DNA of 64,000 nt from Hydrogenoanaerobacterium saccharovorans (lineage in GTDB: Bacteria > Bacillota > Clostridia > Oscillospirales > Ruminococcaceae): NCBI RefSeq assembly GCF_003814745.1, contig NZ_RKRD01000001.1:1-64000 (forward strand), read 5' to 3'. Position numbers and translations under genes: made by a program. The notes beneath the pieces are model-generated. The model saw nothing but the letters and a program-made list of their open reading frames with translations, was not told the origin of the DNA and did no database searches. Below are positions 8,152 through 16,033 of this stretch, one piece after another; position 1 is the first letter of the stretch; every line of letters begins with the position of its first letter.

Positions 8152-9234
8152 ATGGCAAGAGTTTATAACTTTTCTGCAGGCCCGTCTATCTTACCGGAAA
8201 CTGTTCTTGCAAAAGCTGCAAGTGAAATGCTGGATTATAACGGATCCGGTCAATCGGTAATGGAGATGAGCCATCGATCTCCCGTTTACGAAGAGATTAT
8301 AAACGACTGTCAAAGTCTGCTTCGTAAGGCAATGAACATCCCCGATAACTATAAGGTGCTGTTTTTGCAGGGCGGTGCGTCCTCGCAGTTTGCAATGGTT
8401 CCGCTTAACCTAATGAACAAAAACCGCAAAGCTGACTATTTGGTTACCGGCCAGTTTGCAAAAAAAGCAAAACAAGAGGCAGAAAAATTTGGTGAGGTGC
8501 GCGTGGTGGCATCCTCTGCCGACAAGCAATTTACCTACATACCCGAAGTAACCGCAAGTGATTTTGATAAAGATGCAGATTATGTTCACATCTGCTTCAA
8601 CAATACTATTTTTGGCACAAAATACCCTTATATTCCTGAAACCGGCGCTATCCCTCTGGTTGCTGATATGTCCAGCTGCATTCTTTCTGAGCCGTTTGAC
8701 GTAAGTAAATTCGGTTTGATTTATGCCGGTGCACAAAAAAACATGGCACCCGCAGGCCTTACTGTGGTAATTGTGCGTGAAGACCTTATCGGCAATGTGC
8801 GCGAGGGTGCACCCACTATGTTTGATTACAAAGTTCATGCCGACAACGACTCGATGTACAATACACCGCCCTGCTATTCCATTTATATGTGCAAGCTGGT
8901 ACTTGAGTGGATTCTCAATGATATCGGCGGGCTTGAGAAGATGAAAGAACGCAACGAGAAAAAGGCAAAAATGCTCTATGATTATCTCGACGGTTCTAAG
9001 ATGTTCCGTGCCACAATACAGGGCAAAAACCGCTCGATGATGAATGTTACCTTTGTTACTGGCGACGCAGACCTCGACAAAAAATTCTGCAAAGAGGCTG
9101 CAGCGGCAGGTTTTGTAAACCTAAAAGGCCACCGCAGCGTAGGCGGTATGAGAGCGTCGATTTATAATGCAATGCCTGTGGAAGGCATTGAAAAACTGGT
9201 TGATTTTATGAAGGCGTTTGAAGCCAACAACTAA
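8152..9234 (+). CDS. serC: phosphoserine aminotransferase
   Basis: 360 residues. It is a class V PLP aminotransferase making 3-phosphoserine from 3-phosphohydroxypyruvate and glutamate in the serine pathway. The N-terminus MARVYNFSAGPS is diagnostic, and the PLP lysine is Lys196 in GAQKNMAPAG. HRSVGGMRASIYNA near the end is the family's substrate/cofactor motif. GGAGG at 8139-8143 places the start at 8152 rather than the upstream in-frame ATG. serA follows after 46 bases, so serC-serA is a serine operon lacking serB. Confidence 0.96.
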   Translation: MARVYNFSAGPSILPETVLAKAASEMLDYNGSGQSVMEMSHRSPVYEEIINDCQSLLRKAMNIPDNYKVLFLQGGASSQFAMVPLNLMNKNRKADYLVTGQFAKKAKQEAEKFGEVRVVASSADKQFTYIPEVTASDFDKDADYVHICFNNTIFGTKYPYIPETGAIPLVADMSSCILSEPFDVSKFGLIYAGAQKNMAPAGLTVVIVREDLIGNVREGAPTMFDYKVHADNDSMYNTPPCYSIYMCKLVLEWILNDIGGLEKMKERNEKKAKMLYDYLDGSKMFRATIQGKNRSMMNVTFVTGDADLDKKFCKEAAAAGFVNLKGHRSVGGMRASIYNAMPVEGIEKLVDFMKAFEANN

Positions 9235-9280
9235 GTTCTTACGGCATCTATCAATGCATTTATGAATAGGAGGGTGTATA

Positions 9281-10447
9281 ATGTACAGCATTAAAACATT
9301 AAATAAAATCAGCCCCGCAGGGACTGATAATTTCGATAAAACAAAATATCAGTTTGTAGATGAGAACACCGCAGCAGATGCGATTATGGTGCGTTCTGCA
9401 TCTTTACATGATATGGCATTTGACACACGGCTTAAAGCCATTGCAAGGGCGGGTGCGGGTGTAAACAACATCCCTGTAGAAAAATGCAGCGAGCAGGGCA
9501 TCGTTGTGTTCAATACCCCCGGCGCAAACGCAAATGCAGTAAAAGAGCTGGTTTTGGCTGGCATTCTTATTTCTGCACGTAAGGTAATACCTGCCATTGA
9601 CTGGGCAAAAACCCTCAAAGGGCAGGGCGCAGAAGTGGGCAAACTGGTAGAAAAGGGCAAAGGCTCTTTTGCAGGCCCCGAGGTTGCGGGCAAAAAGCTC
9701 GGCGTTATCGGTTTGGGCGCCATTGGCGTATTGGTTGCCAATACCGCCCGCCATTTGGGCATGCAGGTATACGGCTACGACCCTTACCTCTCGGTAGATA
9801 CCGCCTGGGGGCTTTCTCGCGAGATTATTCATGCAAAAAGTCTGCGTGAAATCTATCAGAACTGCGATTTCATCACAATTCATGTACCTCTTACCCCCGA
9901 AACCAAGGATATGATCAACAGCGAAAGCCTGGAATCTTGCAAAAACGGCGTGCGTATTCTCAACTTTGCACGCGGAGACTTGGTGAACAGCGAAGATATC
10001 ATTGCGGCTATCGGTACGGGCAAAGTTTCTGCTTATGTCACCGACTTCCCCTGTGACGAATTGATTGGGGTAGACGGAGTGATTGCCATACCGCATTTGG
10101 GTGCCTCTACCCCCGAATCGGAGGACAACTGTGCAAAAATGGCAGCAATGCAGTTGATTGATTTTCTTGAAAACGGCAACATTAAAAACTCGGTAAATTT
10201 GCCGACCCTGCAGATGGAGCGCAGCGGTTCATGCAGAATTGCTCTCATCCATAAAAATGTGCCTACAATGATTACAAAAATCTCGCAGGCGATTTCGGAC
10301 GAAGGCCTTAACATCGATAATCTGACCAACAAATCCAAAAAAGAGTATGCTTACACGGTAGTGGATGTGGATGGTCACGTATCCCAGGCACTTTTGGCAA
10401 AACTCAACGAGATTGAAAATGTAGTCCGCGTTAATCTCTACAGATAA
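9281..10447 (+). CDS. serA: D-3-phosphoglycerate dehydrogenase
   Basis: 388 residues. It catalyses the first step of serine synthesis, oxidising 3-phosphoglycerate. The catalytic D-isomer dehydrogenase core has the NAD motif GLGAIG (144-149), the ARGDLV arginine segment and the catalytic histidine in IPHLGAST. A C-terminal ACT domain (about 318-388, starting RIALIHKNVP) suggests allosteric control, probably by serine. It is a short-form SerA without the long ASB domain. AGGAGGG precedes the ATG, and a terminator follows directly. Confidence 0.95.
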   Translation: MYSIKTLNKISPAGTDNFDKTKYQFVDENTAADAIMVRSASLHDMAFDTRLKAIARAGAGVNNIPVEKCSEQGIVVFNTPGANANAVKELVLAGILISARKVIPAIDWAKTLKGQGAEVGKLVEKGKGSFAGPEVAGKKLGVIGLGAIGVLVANTARHLGMQVYGYDPYLSVDTAWGLSREIIHAKSLREIYQNCDFITIHVPLTPETKDMINSESLESCKNGVRILNFARGDLVNSEDIIAAIGTGKVSAYVTDFPCDELIGVDGVIAIPHLGASTPESEDNCAKMAAMQLIDFLENGNIKNSVNLPTLQMERSGSCRIALIHKNVPTMITKISQAISDEGLNIDNLTNKSKKEYAYTVVDVDGHVSQALLAKLNEIENVVRVNLYR

Positions 10448-10469
10448 AAATAGTAACAAAACCAAAAAA

Positions 10470-10505
10470 GCCTGTGTATCTGAATGATACACAGGCTTAC
10501 TTTGT
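10470..10505 (+). terminator. serCA terminator
   Basis: GCCTGTGTATC (10470-10480) pairs with GATACACAGGC (10486-10496) with a 5-nt loop, then TTACTTTG and T-runs. It lies between serA and the converging HPr-like gene. Confidence 0.85.
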
Positions 10506-10522
10506 TTTTACAATTTTAGAGA

Positions 10523-10747
10523 TTACTCTTTGGTAGCCCATTTGTCGAGTGACTTCATAAAACGCTCGCTTTCGGTAACAACCTTAACGGGTTTGGTGTA
10601 ATCAAGGCTCATCAAGCCCAAAACAGATTTTGCATCGGCAATTTGGTCATCAACCGTATGTACGCCAATGTCATCGGGGCACTCCCAAGCGAGGTTCATA
10701 AATTCTCTGAGCTGCTCTGCGGTGTCTAGTTTTATCATTTTTATCAT
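10523..10747 (-). CDS. HPr-like protein lacking the phospho-histidine
   Basis: About 74 residues. The second half, DAKSVLGLMSLDYTKPVKV, matches the HPr/Crh fold around the regulatory serine (equivalent to Ser46). The N-terminal region has no histidine where PTS HPr carries its catalytic His15 (DTAEQLREFMNLA is seen instead). It therefore cannot relay PTS phosphate, but it could be a Crh-like regulatory partner of CcpA or HPr kinase. GGAGGG is best spaced for the second ATG, at 10747. A TATAAT on this strand (10802-10807) may be its -10. Confidence 0.75.
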   Translation of the reverse strand: MIKMIKLDTAEQLREFMNLAWECPDDIGVHTVDDQIADAKSVLGLMSLDYTKPVKVVTESERFMKSLDKWATKE

Positions 10748-10761
10748 AAACATAACCCTCC

Positions 10762-11157
10762 TATTGGTTTATTGTTAAGTAGTATCTTTTTCTACATGTT
10801 CATTATATCTGATATTTCACAAAAAAGATAGATATAAAATAGCAAAATGTGGGGGAGATTTTTGTAAAACCATTAGCATATTGCACAAAAACAATAAAAT
10901 AATATTGTATAACATCACGAACAGAGCGTCGATATTGCAAGATTATGAATCACAAGCTGAATGTGTTAGAATTACTATGATAAAATAATTTTATAAAGGC
11001 ATCTATGAATAGGGAAAGCACGGCGAAACTGTTGTTGTAGTTTCAATTTTGGCGGCAGTATTATCAGATTGACTTGCAAATTATTTGTAAAGAAAAAATC
11101 AATAAAAAAATAAGGCTCTGCATTGTAGCAGAGCCTTATAGCCGTTATGCTGTATTT
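10762..11157. other. 396-base gap with terminator only
   Basis: AT-rich spacer between two minus-strand units. It holds a probable -10 for the HPr-like gene near 10802 and the terminator at 11103-11138. A short plus-strand frame around 11050-11090 (GETVVVVSILAAVLSD then stop) is hydrophobic but has a stop just upstream and no ribosome site. I do not call it a gene. Confidence 0.5.
11103..11138 (-). terminator. terminator of XRE/membrane protein unit
   Basis: TAAGGCTCTGC (11111-11121) pairs with GCAGAGCCTTA (11128-11138). On the minus strand it is followed by TTTTTTT, directly after the stop of the gene at 11158. Confidence 0.9.
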
Positions 11158-11607
11158 TTAATAAAATTTATTGCAAACAGTATAGGCAACCAGCCATATT
11201 AAAAACAATGCACCAAGCACCCATAGCAGTACGGTAGCTGCGGCGGCATTAAATAACCCCGTTATCACGGTTGCCAAATACAAACCGTAAATACCGATGT
11301 AGAACGCAAACTGCGCCGAACGCGCGGCAACAAACACATTGCGCTCATCGGTTTCTTTGAGCTCCTGCTTTTTAAAGCGTTCTTTGTTTTTAAGGTACAT
11401 CAGGTTTTTAATGGCAGTAACAAGCCCAGCACCAAACAGCCCGCCGCCTGTTCCAACGTAAAAACCGCTCATAAAAGTTTGTGCGGCAGGGTTGTTCGGC
11501 AATGCAAGGGCAAACGTACCCGCACCTATGGCAGCAATCACAAAACCAAAAAAGATGCGTAGCTTTATCTTTTTAATAAAAGGCATTTTACGTGATTTTA
11601 TTGACAT
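11158..11607 (-). CDS. small membrane protein paired with XRE regulator
   Basis: 149 residues with about four predicted membrane helices in two hairpins (about 15-35, 43-65, 98-116 and 122-145) separated by a charged loop KNKERFKKQELKETDERN. Such proteins commonly accompany small XRE-type repressors in Firmicutes, but I cannot name a function. Its start overlaps the end of the regulator gene by ten bases, which implies translational coupling. Transport or sensing by the pair is inference. Confidence 0.75.
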   Translation of the reverse strand: MSIKSRKMPFIKKIKLRIFFGFVIAAIGAGTFALALPNNPAAQTFMSGFYVGTGGGLFGAGLVTAIKNLMYLKNKERFKKQELKETDERNVFVAARSAQFAFYIGIYGLYLATVITGLFNAAAATVLLWVLGALFLIWLVAYTVCNKFY

Positions 11608-11807
11608 GTTGATTCCTCCTCAAAAATAAAAACTTGTTCAATGGTAAGGCTGAAATATTTTGCAATTTTGTGTGCAAGCTGCAGCGAAGCATTGTACCGC
11701 CCGTTTTCAAGCGAGATAATGGTTTGGCGAGTAACATGCACTGCATCGGCAAGCTCCTCCTGGGTAATGCGCCGTTCTTTGCGCAGCAGCTGAATTTTAT
11801 TCTCCAT
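11598..11807 (-). CDS. small XRE-family transcriptional regulator
   Basis: 69 residues, essentially one helix-turn-helix domain. RRITQEELADAVHVTRQTII contains the recognition helix and SLENGRYNASLQLAHKIA follows, the usual pattern of short clostridial regulators. It probably represses its own two-gene operon: its promoter (11847-11875) carries two near-identical 17-bp direct repeats 23 bp apart. An AGAGGTGAG ribosome site precedes the ATG. Autoregulation is inferred from the repeats. Confidence 0.88.
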   Translation of the reverse strand: MENKIQLLRKERRITQEELADAVHVTRQTIISLENGRYNASLQLAHKIAKYFSLTIEQVFIFEEESTCQ

Positions 11808-11824
11808 TTGCTCACCTCTTTATT

Positions 11825-11875
11825 GTATAGTTTGCTTTACAAATAAAGTATAGCTGGCTTTACATTAAAAGTCAA
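11825..11875 (-). promoter_or_regulatory. XRE operon promoter with direct-repeat operator
   Basis: On the minus strand TTGACT (11870-11875) and TATACT (11847-11852) are 17 bases apart, a near-consensus sigma-A promoter. Two copies of TGTAAAGC-N-A-N-CTATAC (11848-11864 and 11825-11841; 15 of 17 bases identical) start 23 bp apart. The first covers the -10 and the second lies just downstream of it, as expected for a repressor-binding array. Confidence 0.7.
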
Positions 11876-11894
11876 GTGAATTTTACATTTGTTC

Positions 11895-11927
11895 ATAAAA
11901 AATCGGCTGTGTTTTACCACAGCCGAT
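11895..11927 (-). terminator. terminator of DUF1638 gene
   Basis: ATCGGCTGTG (11902-11911) pairs with CACAGCCGAT (11918-11927), followed on the minus strand by TTTTTT, immediately after the DUF1638 stop codon. Confidence 0.88.
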
Positions 11928-11938
11928 AGAGTCAACCA

Positions 11939-12685
11939 TTATTCTTTTATTTTTACAATAGCTTCATCATAGCTTTGTTCACAGGTATGGTTTGGTGGGA
12001 TCACCAAAAACCGCTCATTATCCCAGTTCCCGCCGATGAGGTCGCGCAGAAGCGCGTCATCCCCTTTGTATTCGTGGTAATCCCATCCAAGGTAATCCGA
12101 GCAATCGCGGGCGTATCCACGATAATCCGGGTAGCTGATGTTTGGCATTTGTACATATGCAACATCTTTGTAACCCTTCATCCAGGTTTCTTCCAGTTGC
12201 ATCAAATACTCGGCGTTGTCTTCACCGTATGTTTCAATATACTCTGAAAGTTTTTTTGCATGGGTATCTTGGGATGGAACCAAGCTGTTTTCAATCCAAC
12301 CGGGTGTATACCAAAAAGCGCCGCCACCGGTTTGCTCGAATAGTTCGCGATACCGCTCTTTGCTGCCCAAAAACAAGGTAATACAGTCGTGCGCACGAGG
12401 CACAACAATAGGGTAACGTTTGCTCTGTACTCCGCAAATTCCATTGCTGCACAAACCGTATCCCAGTACAATCGCATCAAAAGCGCCTACGGTTCTGCTG
12501 CAAGAAAAAGGGTCATCGCCGCTGTCAATTTTGTCAATACATTCCTGTAAAATGCTGTGTAACAGTTCAGGATTATCATGGTAACCCTGGCGCAGCCATG
12601 AGATATCGAGAACATTCGGACAGTCAGCCGACAGATACCCCAATTCGCGCGTTAAAACTTTACAGGAAATTACTTTCAGTCGCAC
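11939..12685 (-). CDS. DUF1638 protein
   Basis: About 248 residues. It starts (GTG) RLKVISCKVLTREL, which fits the conserved N-terminus of DUF1638, and contains DAIVLGYGLCSNG and the HDCITLFLGSKERY motif of that family. DUF1638 genes are often found beside corrinoid methyltransferase and activator genes in anaerobes, and here the divergent neighbour is a RACE activator. The biochemical role is unknown. The frame runs upstream to 12754, but GGTGG precedes the GTG at 12685 and homology begins there, so I use that start. Confidence 0.8.
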   Translation of the reverse strand: MRLKVISCKVLTRELGYLSADCPNVLDISWLRQGYHDNPELLHSILQECIDKIDSGDDPFSCSRTVGAFDAIVLGYGLCSNGICGVQSKRYPIVVPRAHDCITLFLGSKERYRELFEQTGGGAFWYTPGWIENSLVPSQDTHAKKLSEYIETYGEDNAEYLMQLEETWMKGYKDVAYVQMPNISYPDYRGYARDCSDYLGWDYHEYKGDDALLRDLIGGNWDNERFLVIPPNHTCEQSYDEAIVKIKE

Positions 12686-12841
12686 TAAATCCACCAACTT
12701 TATGTATATTTTTTGTCTGGTTCTTTTCATAGAATAGCTGTTTTTCGATGGCAATTCAACAGGAAATGATGAGCAAAGAAATCCCCATAAAATAGTACAT
12801 GGAATATTAAAAAATTACTGTGGTTAAGCCTAAATTTATGC

Positions 12842-12847
12842 TACAAT
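12842..12847 (+). promoter_or_regulatory. -10 of the RACE gene
   Basis: TACAAT lies 33 bases before the ATG, with GGGAGGG as ribosome site at about 12868-12874. No strong -35 is visible. Confidence 0.35.
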
Positions 12848-12880
12848 ACAAGTATTTAAGTAAAGTGGGAGGGCTCGACA

Positions 12881-14449
12881 ATGAAACTTACAATCAATGA
12901 CAAAACGTTTGAGCAAACAGAACAGGGCAACCTGCTTTCGATACTGCTGGCAGCAGGCGCATTTATAGATGCACCTTGCGGCGGCAAAGGCAGATGCGGA
13001 AAATGCCGTGTAACTGCACAGGGGGCACTGTCTGCGCTTACAAAAACCGAGCAAAAGCTGTTATCTCCCAAAGAGATTGCAGCGGATGTGCGCCTTGCTT
13101 GCGAAACGGTTTTGCTGGGCGATGCAGTCGTACATACCATGTCGCGCGAAGATTTTGATGTTTGCGCTGAGAGCAGCCCCTTGGGATTTGCGGTAACCGC
13201 AGAATACGATGCGCAGCAAAATGTTGGTATGGCGGTGGATATCGGAACAACGACTGTGGTTGCCTATTTTCATGACCTTGCAACAGGCAGGCTGCTTTAT
13301 ACCGCAAGTGGCATCAACGGCCAGCGGGTGCACGGTGCAGATGTCATATCACGTATTGGTGCATGCATCGAGAACCCCACAAATCTTGTTGCTCTTCAAA
13401 AAATCATCATAGCACAGCTGAACCGCTACATTGCAGACTTCGAGCAGGCAACTAAAATTTCGTGCAACGCCATTGGGCAGGCGGTGATAGCAGCAAACAC
13501 AACCATGCAGCACCTACTCTGCGGGTTGGACCCTACCGGCATTGCATCGGCGCCGTTTACCCCCAAGTCGCTGTTTGGGTACGAGCAGGCGGGTGCAGAA
13601 CTGGGGCTGAACATCGGCGGCAAGGTGTACCACGCTCCCTCTATATCCGCATACGTCGGCGCGGATATTACCGCAGGCTTGCTTGCATCGAGTGCGGTAT
13701 ACAGTGAAAAACCGGTGCTGTTTATTGATATCGGCACCAACGGTGAGATGGCACTTGCAAGCAAAAGCGAGCTGGTGTGCTGTTCTACCGCAGCAGGCCC
13801 CGCATTTGAGGGTGCGCACATCAAATATGGTGTAGGCGGTGTGGCAGGTGCAATCGAAAAAGTAGTGTGCAAAAACAATGCTTTGCATATTGAAACGATC
13901 GGCGGGCTGCCGCCCATCGGCATTTGTGGTTCTGGCATTATCGATGCTGCGGCAGCGCTGTTGCAGGCGGGCGGTATCGACGAAACGGGCAGAATCCCCG
14001 ATACGGATGAGGCAGAAGGCTTTATTGTGCATTACATCAATGAGGATGAAAACTCGATTGTATTGGACAAAGCAACGGGTATTTCGCTGACACAGCAGGA
14101 TGTGCGTGAAATCCAGCTTGCAAAGGCGGCAATTGCAGCGGGCATCAACACGCTGCTGCACGAAAAAGGGCTTTCGTTTGCCGATATTGATAAGCTGTAC
14201 ATCGCGGGCGGGTTTGGTGCACACATCAACAAGGCAAGCGCATGTGCCATAGGTTTGCTGCCTTCAGCACTGCTTGATAAAATTGTATTTACGGGCAACG
14301 CTGCGGGCAGGGGTGCGCAACAGGCACTGCTTACCGCAGAGGGCAAAACGCACCTGCGCGAGATTGCCGCACGGGCACAATACGTCGAGCTTTCGGGGCA
14401 TGCTTTTTTTCAAGAGAGCTATATTGACGAGATGATGTTCCCCATTTAA
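12881..14449 (+). CDS. RACE: ferredoxin/ASKHA activator of corrinoid proteins
   Basis: 522 residues. An N-terminal plant-type [2Fe-2S] domain has Cys33, Cys39, Cys42 and Cys74. The large C-terminal DUF4445 domain has the ASKHA phosphate motifs AVDIGTTTV and FIDIGTNGEM and a late GGFGAHI glycine segment. Proteins of this build (RamA/RACE) use ATP and low-potential electrons to reduce inactive Co(II) corrinoid to Co(I) for methyl transfer. No corrinoid-binding protein is encoded in the window. Candidate methyltransferases lie at 20990-22012 and 42757-43809, and the DUF1638 gene is divergent. Confidence 0.92.
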   Translation: MKLTINDKTFEQTEQGNLLSILLAAGAFIDAPCGGKGRCGKCRVTAQGALSALTKTEQKLLSPKEIAADVRLACETVLLGDAVVHTMSREDFDVCAESSPLGFAVTAEYDAQQNVGMAVDIGTTTVVAYFHDLATGRLLYTASGINGQRVHGADVISRIGACIENPTNLVALQKIIIAQLNRYIADFEQATKISCNAIGQAVIAANTTMQHLLCGLDPTGIASAPFTPKSLFGYEQAGAELGLNIGGKVYHAPSISAYVGADITAGLLASSAVYSEKPVLFIDIGTNGEMALASKSELVCCSTAAGPAFEGAHIKYGVGGVAGAIEKVVCKNNALHIETIGGLPPIGICGSGIIDAAAALLQAGGIDETGRIPDTDEAEGFIVHYINEDENSIVLDKATGISLTQQDVREIQLAKAAIAAGINTLLHEKGLSFADIDKLYIAGGFGAHINKASACAIGLLPSALLDKIVFTGNAAGRGAQQALLTAEGKTHLREIAARAQYVELSGHAFFQESYIDEMMFPI

Positions 14450-14471
14450 GGCTGTTCTTTACGCTTTTTCG

Positions 14472-14500
14472 TTGACAGAAGCTGTTTTTTGCATTATAAT
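14472..14500 (+). promoter_or_regulatory. hflX leader promoter
   Basis: A perfect consensus sigma-A promoter, TTGACA (14472-14477) and TATAAT (14495-14500), with a 17-base spacer. It drives the leader peptide and, through the leader terminator, hflX. Confidence 0.88.
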
Positions 14501-14531
14501 ACAGAAAGTTTATCAAAAGGAGGCGGACAAA

Positions 14532-14606
14532 ATGCGCGTAAAAACAATAAGAAAATCTACAGGAGTTTTTTTGTCTGCCTATACAGCTGCGCATGTTCTT
14601 GTTTGA
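14532..14606 (+). CDS. 24-residue leader peptide upstream of hflX
   Basis: ATG to TGA, 25 codons. It sits 31 bases after a consensus -10 and behind a perfect AAAAGGAGG ribosome site, so it should be translated efficiently. The peptide is basic at the start (MRVKTIRKST) and hydrophobic/aromatic at the end (GVFLSAYTAAHVLV). It is followed by an intrinsic terminator and then hflX, the layout of ribosome-stalling attenuators that control antibiotic-response genes. The role is inferred. It resembles no leader I can name. Confidence 0.72.
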   Translation: MRVKTIRKSTGVFLSAYTAAHVLV

Positions 14607-14642
14607 TGCAGAGCATTGCTATGCCTAAAGATGCAGATTCGA

Positions 14643-14681
14643 GCACTTCTGACTAATTTCAGAAGTGCTTTTTTGTTTTTT
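14643..14681 (+). terminator. intrinsic terminator in hflX leader (attenuator candidate)
   Basis: GCACTTCTGA (14643-14652) pairs perfectly with TCAGAAGTGC (14659-14668), followed by TTTTTTGTTTTTT. It lies between the leader peptide and hflX on the same strand, with no other promoter seen after it, so hflX transcription should need read-through. A competing antiterminator stem was not obvious by eye. Confidence 0.85.
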
Positions 14682-14699
14682 GCGTCGGAGGTGAGTAAA

Positions 14700-14723
14700 A
14701 TGCGCATAATAAAACGGATATGA
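14700..14723 (+). CDS. 7-residue second leader peptide (MRIIKRI)
   Basis: ATG-CGC-ATA-ATA-AAA-CGG-ATA-TGA behind a strong GGAGGTGA site, ending 30 bases before the hflX ATG. It begins with Met-Arg like the first leader and is rich in Ile/Arg/Lys, residues that include rare-type codons (ATA, CGG). It may couple or delay hflX translation. Evidence is the ribosome site and position only. Confidence 0.5.
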   Translation: MRIIKRI

Positions 14724-14753
14724 CGATTAATAAGAAATGTGGTGAAATACAAT

Positions 14754-15995
14754 ATGTACGAAAATAAAGAAGAGATACAGCGGGCAATTTTGATTGCCGC
14801 AGACACGGGCGAGTTTGATGTTGATGTTTCGCTCGACGAACTTGCCGAGCTTGCCGAAAGTGCAGGTGCCGAGGTACTTGCAAAAGTTTCGCAAAAACGC
14901 CCCGAGTACGACAAGGCAACGTTGATTGGTTCGGGCAGGTTGGAGGAAGTAAAGCTGTTTGCCGAGGATAGCGATGCAAACCTGTTGATTTTTGACCATG
15001 AGCTGACTGCAAGCCAAATACGTAATATCAGCGATGCAACGGGGATTGACGTCATTGACCGTACGATGCTGATTTTGGATATTTTTGCGCAGCGTGCAAA
15101 AACGCGCGAGGGCACCTTGCAAGTAGAGCTGGCACAGCAGCGTTACCGATTGCCGCGCTTGGGCGGGCAGGGGCAAAGCCTTTCGCGGCTTGGCGGCGGC
15201 ATTGGCACACGTGGCCCGGGCGAAAGCAAGCTGGAATCCGACCGAAGGCACATCCGCCGCAGAATACAGGCGCTGGAAGAACAGCTTGCCGAGCTGGAAA
15301 AACGCAGAGGCAACCTGCGTGCGCGCCGCAAAAAAGACGGCATAACAACCGTTGCGATTGTAGGCTACACCAACGTGGGCAAGTCCACGTTGCTCAACGC
15401 CCTTACCGATGCCGGTGTTTTAGCAGAGGATAAGCTGTTTGCAACACTCGACCCAACCGCACGAAGCCTTGAACTGCCCGATGGGCGGAGTGTGATGCTG
15501 GTGGATACCGTAGGATTGGTGCGCCGTCTGCCGCATCACTTGGTAGAGGCGTTTAAATCCACATTGGAAGAGGCGGCGAATGCCGACCTGCTGCTTAATG
15601 TGTGCGATGTATCAAGCGAAGAGGTGCAAGAGCAGATTTCGGTTACCGAAGACCTGATGGCGGAACTGGGTGTTGCCGGTACCCCTATGATTACGGTGCT
15701 GAACAAATGCGATAAGGTGGAGCACTTTGAGCCGGTTATCAACCTTGGCAACAATGTGATGATCAGTGCAAAAACAGGCTTTGGCTTTGATGCTCTTCTC
15801 AATAAAATTGCCCAAACACTAGAACCATCACAGGTTCGCATGACATTGGTCATCCCCTACGACAAAGGCGGTTTGATTTCAGAAATCCGCGCAGAGGGTA
15901 AAATTTTTGATGAGCAGTATGTCGAAACAGGTACACAAATCGATGCACTTGTGGATAAAAAAATCCTTCACAAGGTAGAGCAATACCGCGTATAA
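14754..15995 (+). CDS. hflX: HflX ribosome-splitting GTPase
   Basis: About 413 residues. The N-terminal HflX domain has IGSGRLEEVK, and its end carries the family signature RGPGESKLE. The GTPase domain has G1 GYTNVGKST (204-212), G3 DTVGLV and G4 NKCD. HflX binds the E-site region of stalled 70S ribosomes and splits them, aiding recovery from heat or antibiotics that block translation. GTG codons at 14739 and 14742 are alternative starts, but TGGTG is best spaced for the ATG at 14754. A leader with two peptides and a terminator precedes it. Confidence 0.95.
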   Translation: MYENKEEIQRAILIAADTGEFDVDVSLDELAELAESAGAEVLAKVSQKRPEYDKATLIGSGRLEEVKLFAEDSDANLLIFDHELTASQIRNISDATGIDVIDRTMLILDIFAQRAKTREGTLQVELAQQRYRLPRLGGQGQSLSRLGGGIGTRGPGESKLESDRRHIRRRIQALEEQLAELEKRRGNLRARRKKDGITTVAIVGYTNVGKSTLLNALTDAGVLAEDKLFATLDPTARSLELPDGRSVMLVDTVGLVRRLPHHLVEAFKSTLEEAANADLLLNVCDVSSEEVQEQISVTEDLMAELGVAGTPMITVLNKCDKVEHFEPVINLGNNVMISAKTGFGFDALLNKIAQTLEPSQVRMTLVIPYDKGGLISEIRAEGKIFDEQYVETGTQIDALVDKKILHKVEQYRV

Positions 15996-15999
15996 AGCA

Positions 16000-16033
16000 A
16001 AAGAGATGAGAACTCGATCTCATCTCTTTTTTA
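16000..16033. terminator. bidirectional terminator hflX / MGMT
   Basis: AAAGAGATGAGA pairs with TCTCATCTCTTT across a 6-nt loop, with A-run and T-run flanks. It serves hflX and, on the other strand, the MGMT gene that ends at 16031. Confidence 0.88.

Noticed and set aside
9404..10096. 230-codon minus-strand frame inside serA
   Set aside because: It lies fully within a well-supported serA coding sequence, lacks a ribosome site and has a Cys/His-rich shadow composition.
11035..11095. Short hydrophobic plus-strand frame (GETVVVVSILAAVLSD) in the gap before the XRE unit
   Set aside because: It has a stop codon close upstream, no ribosome site and only about 20 codons.
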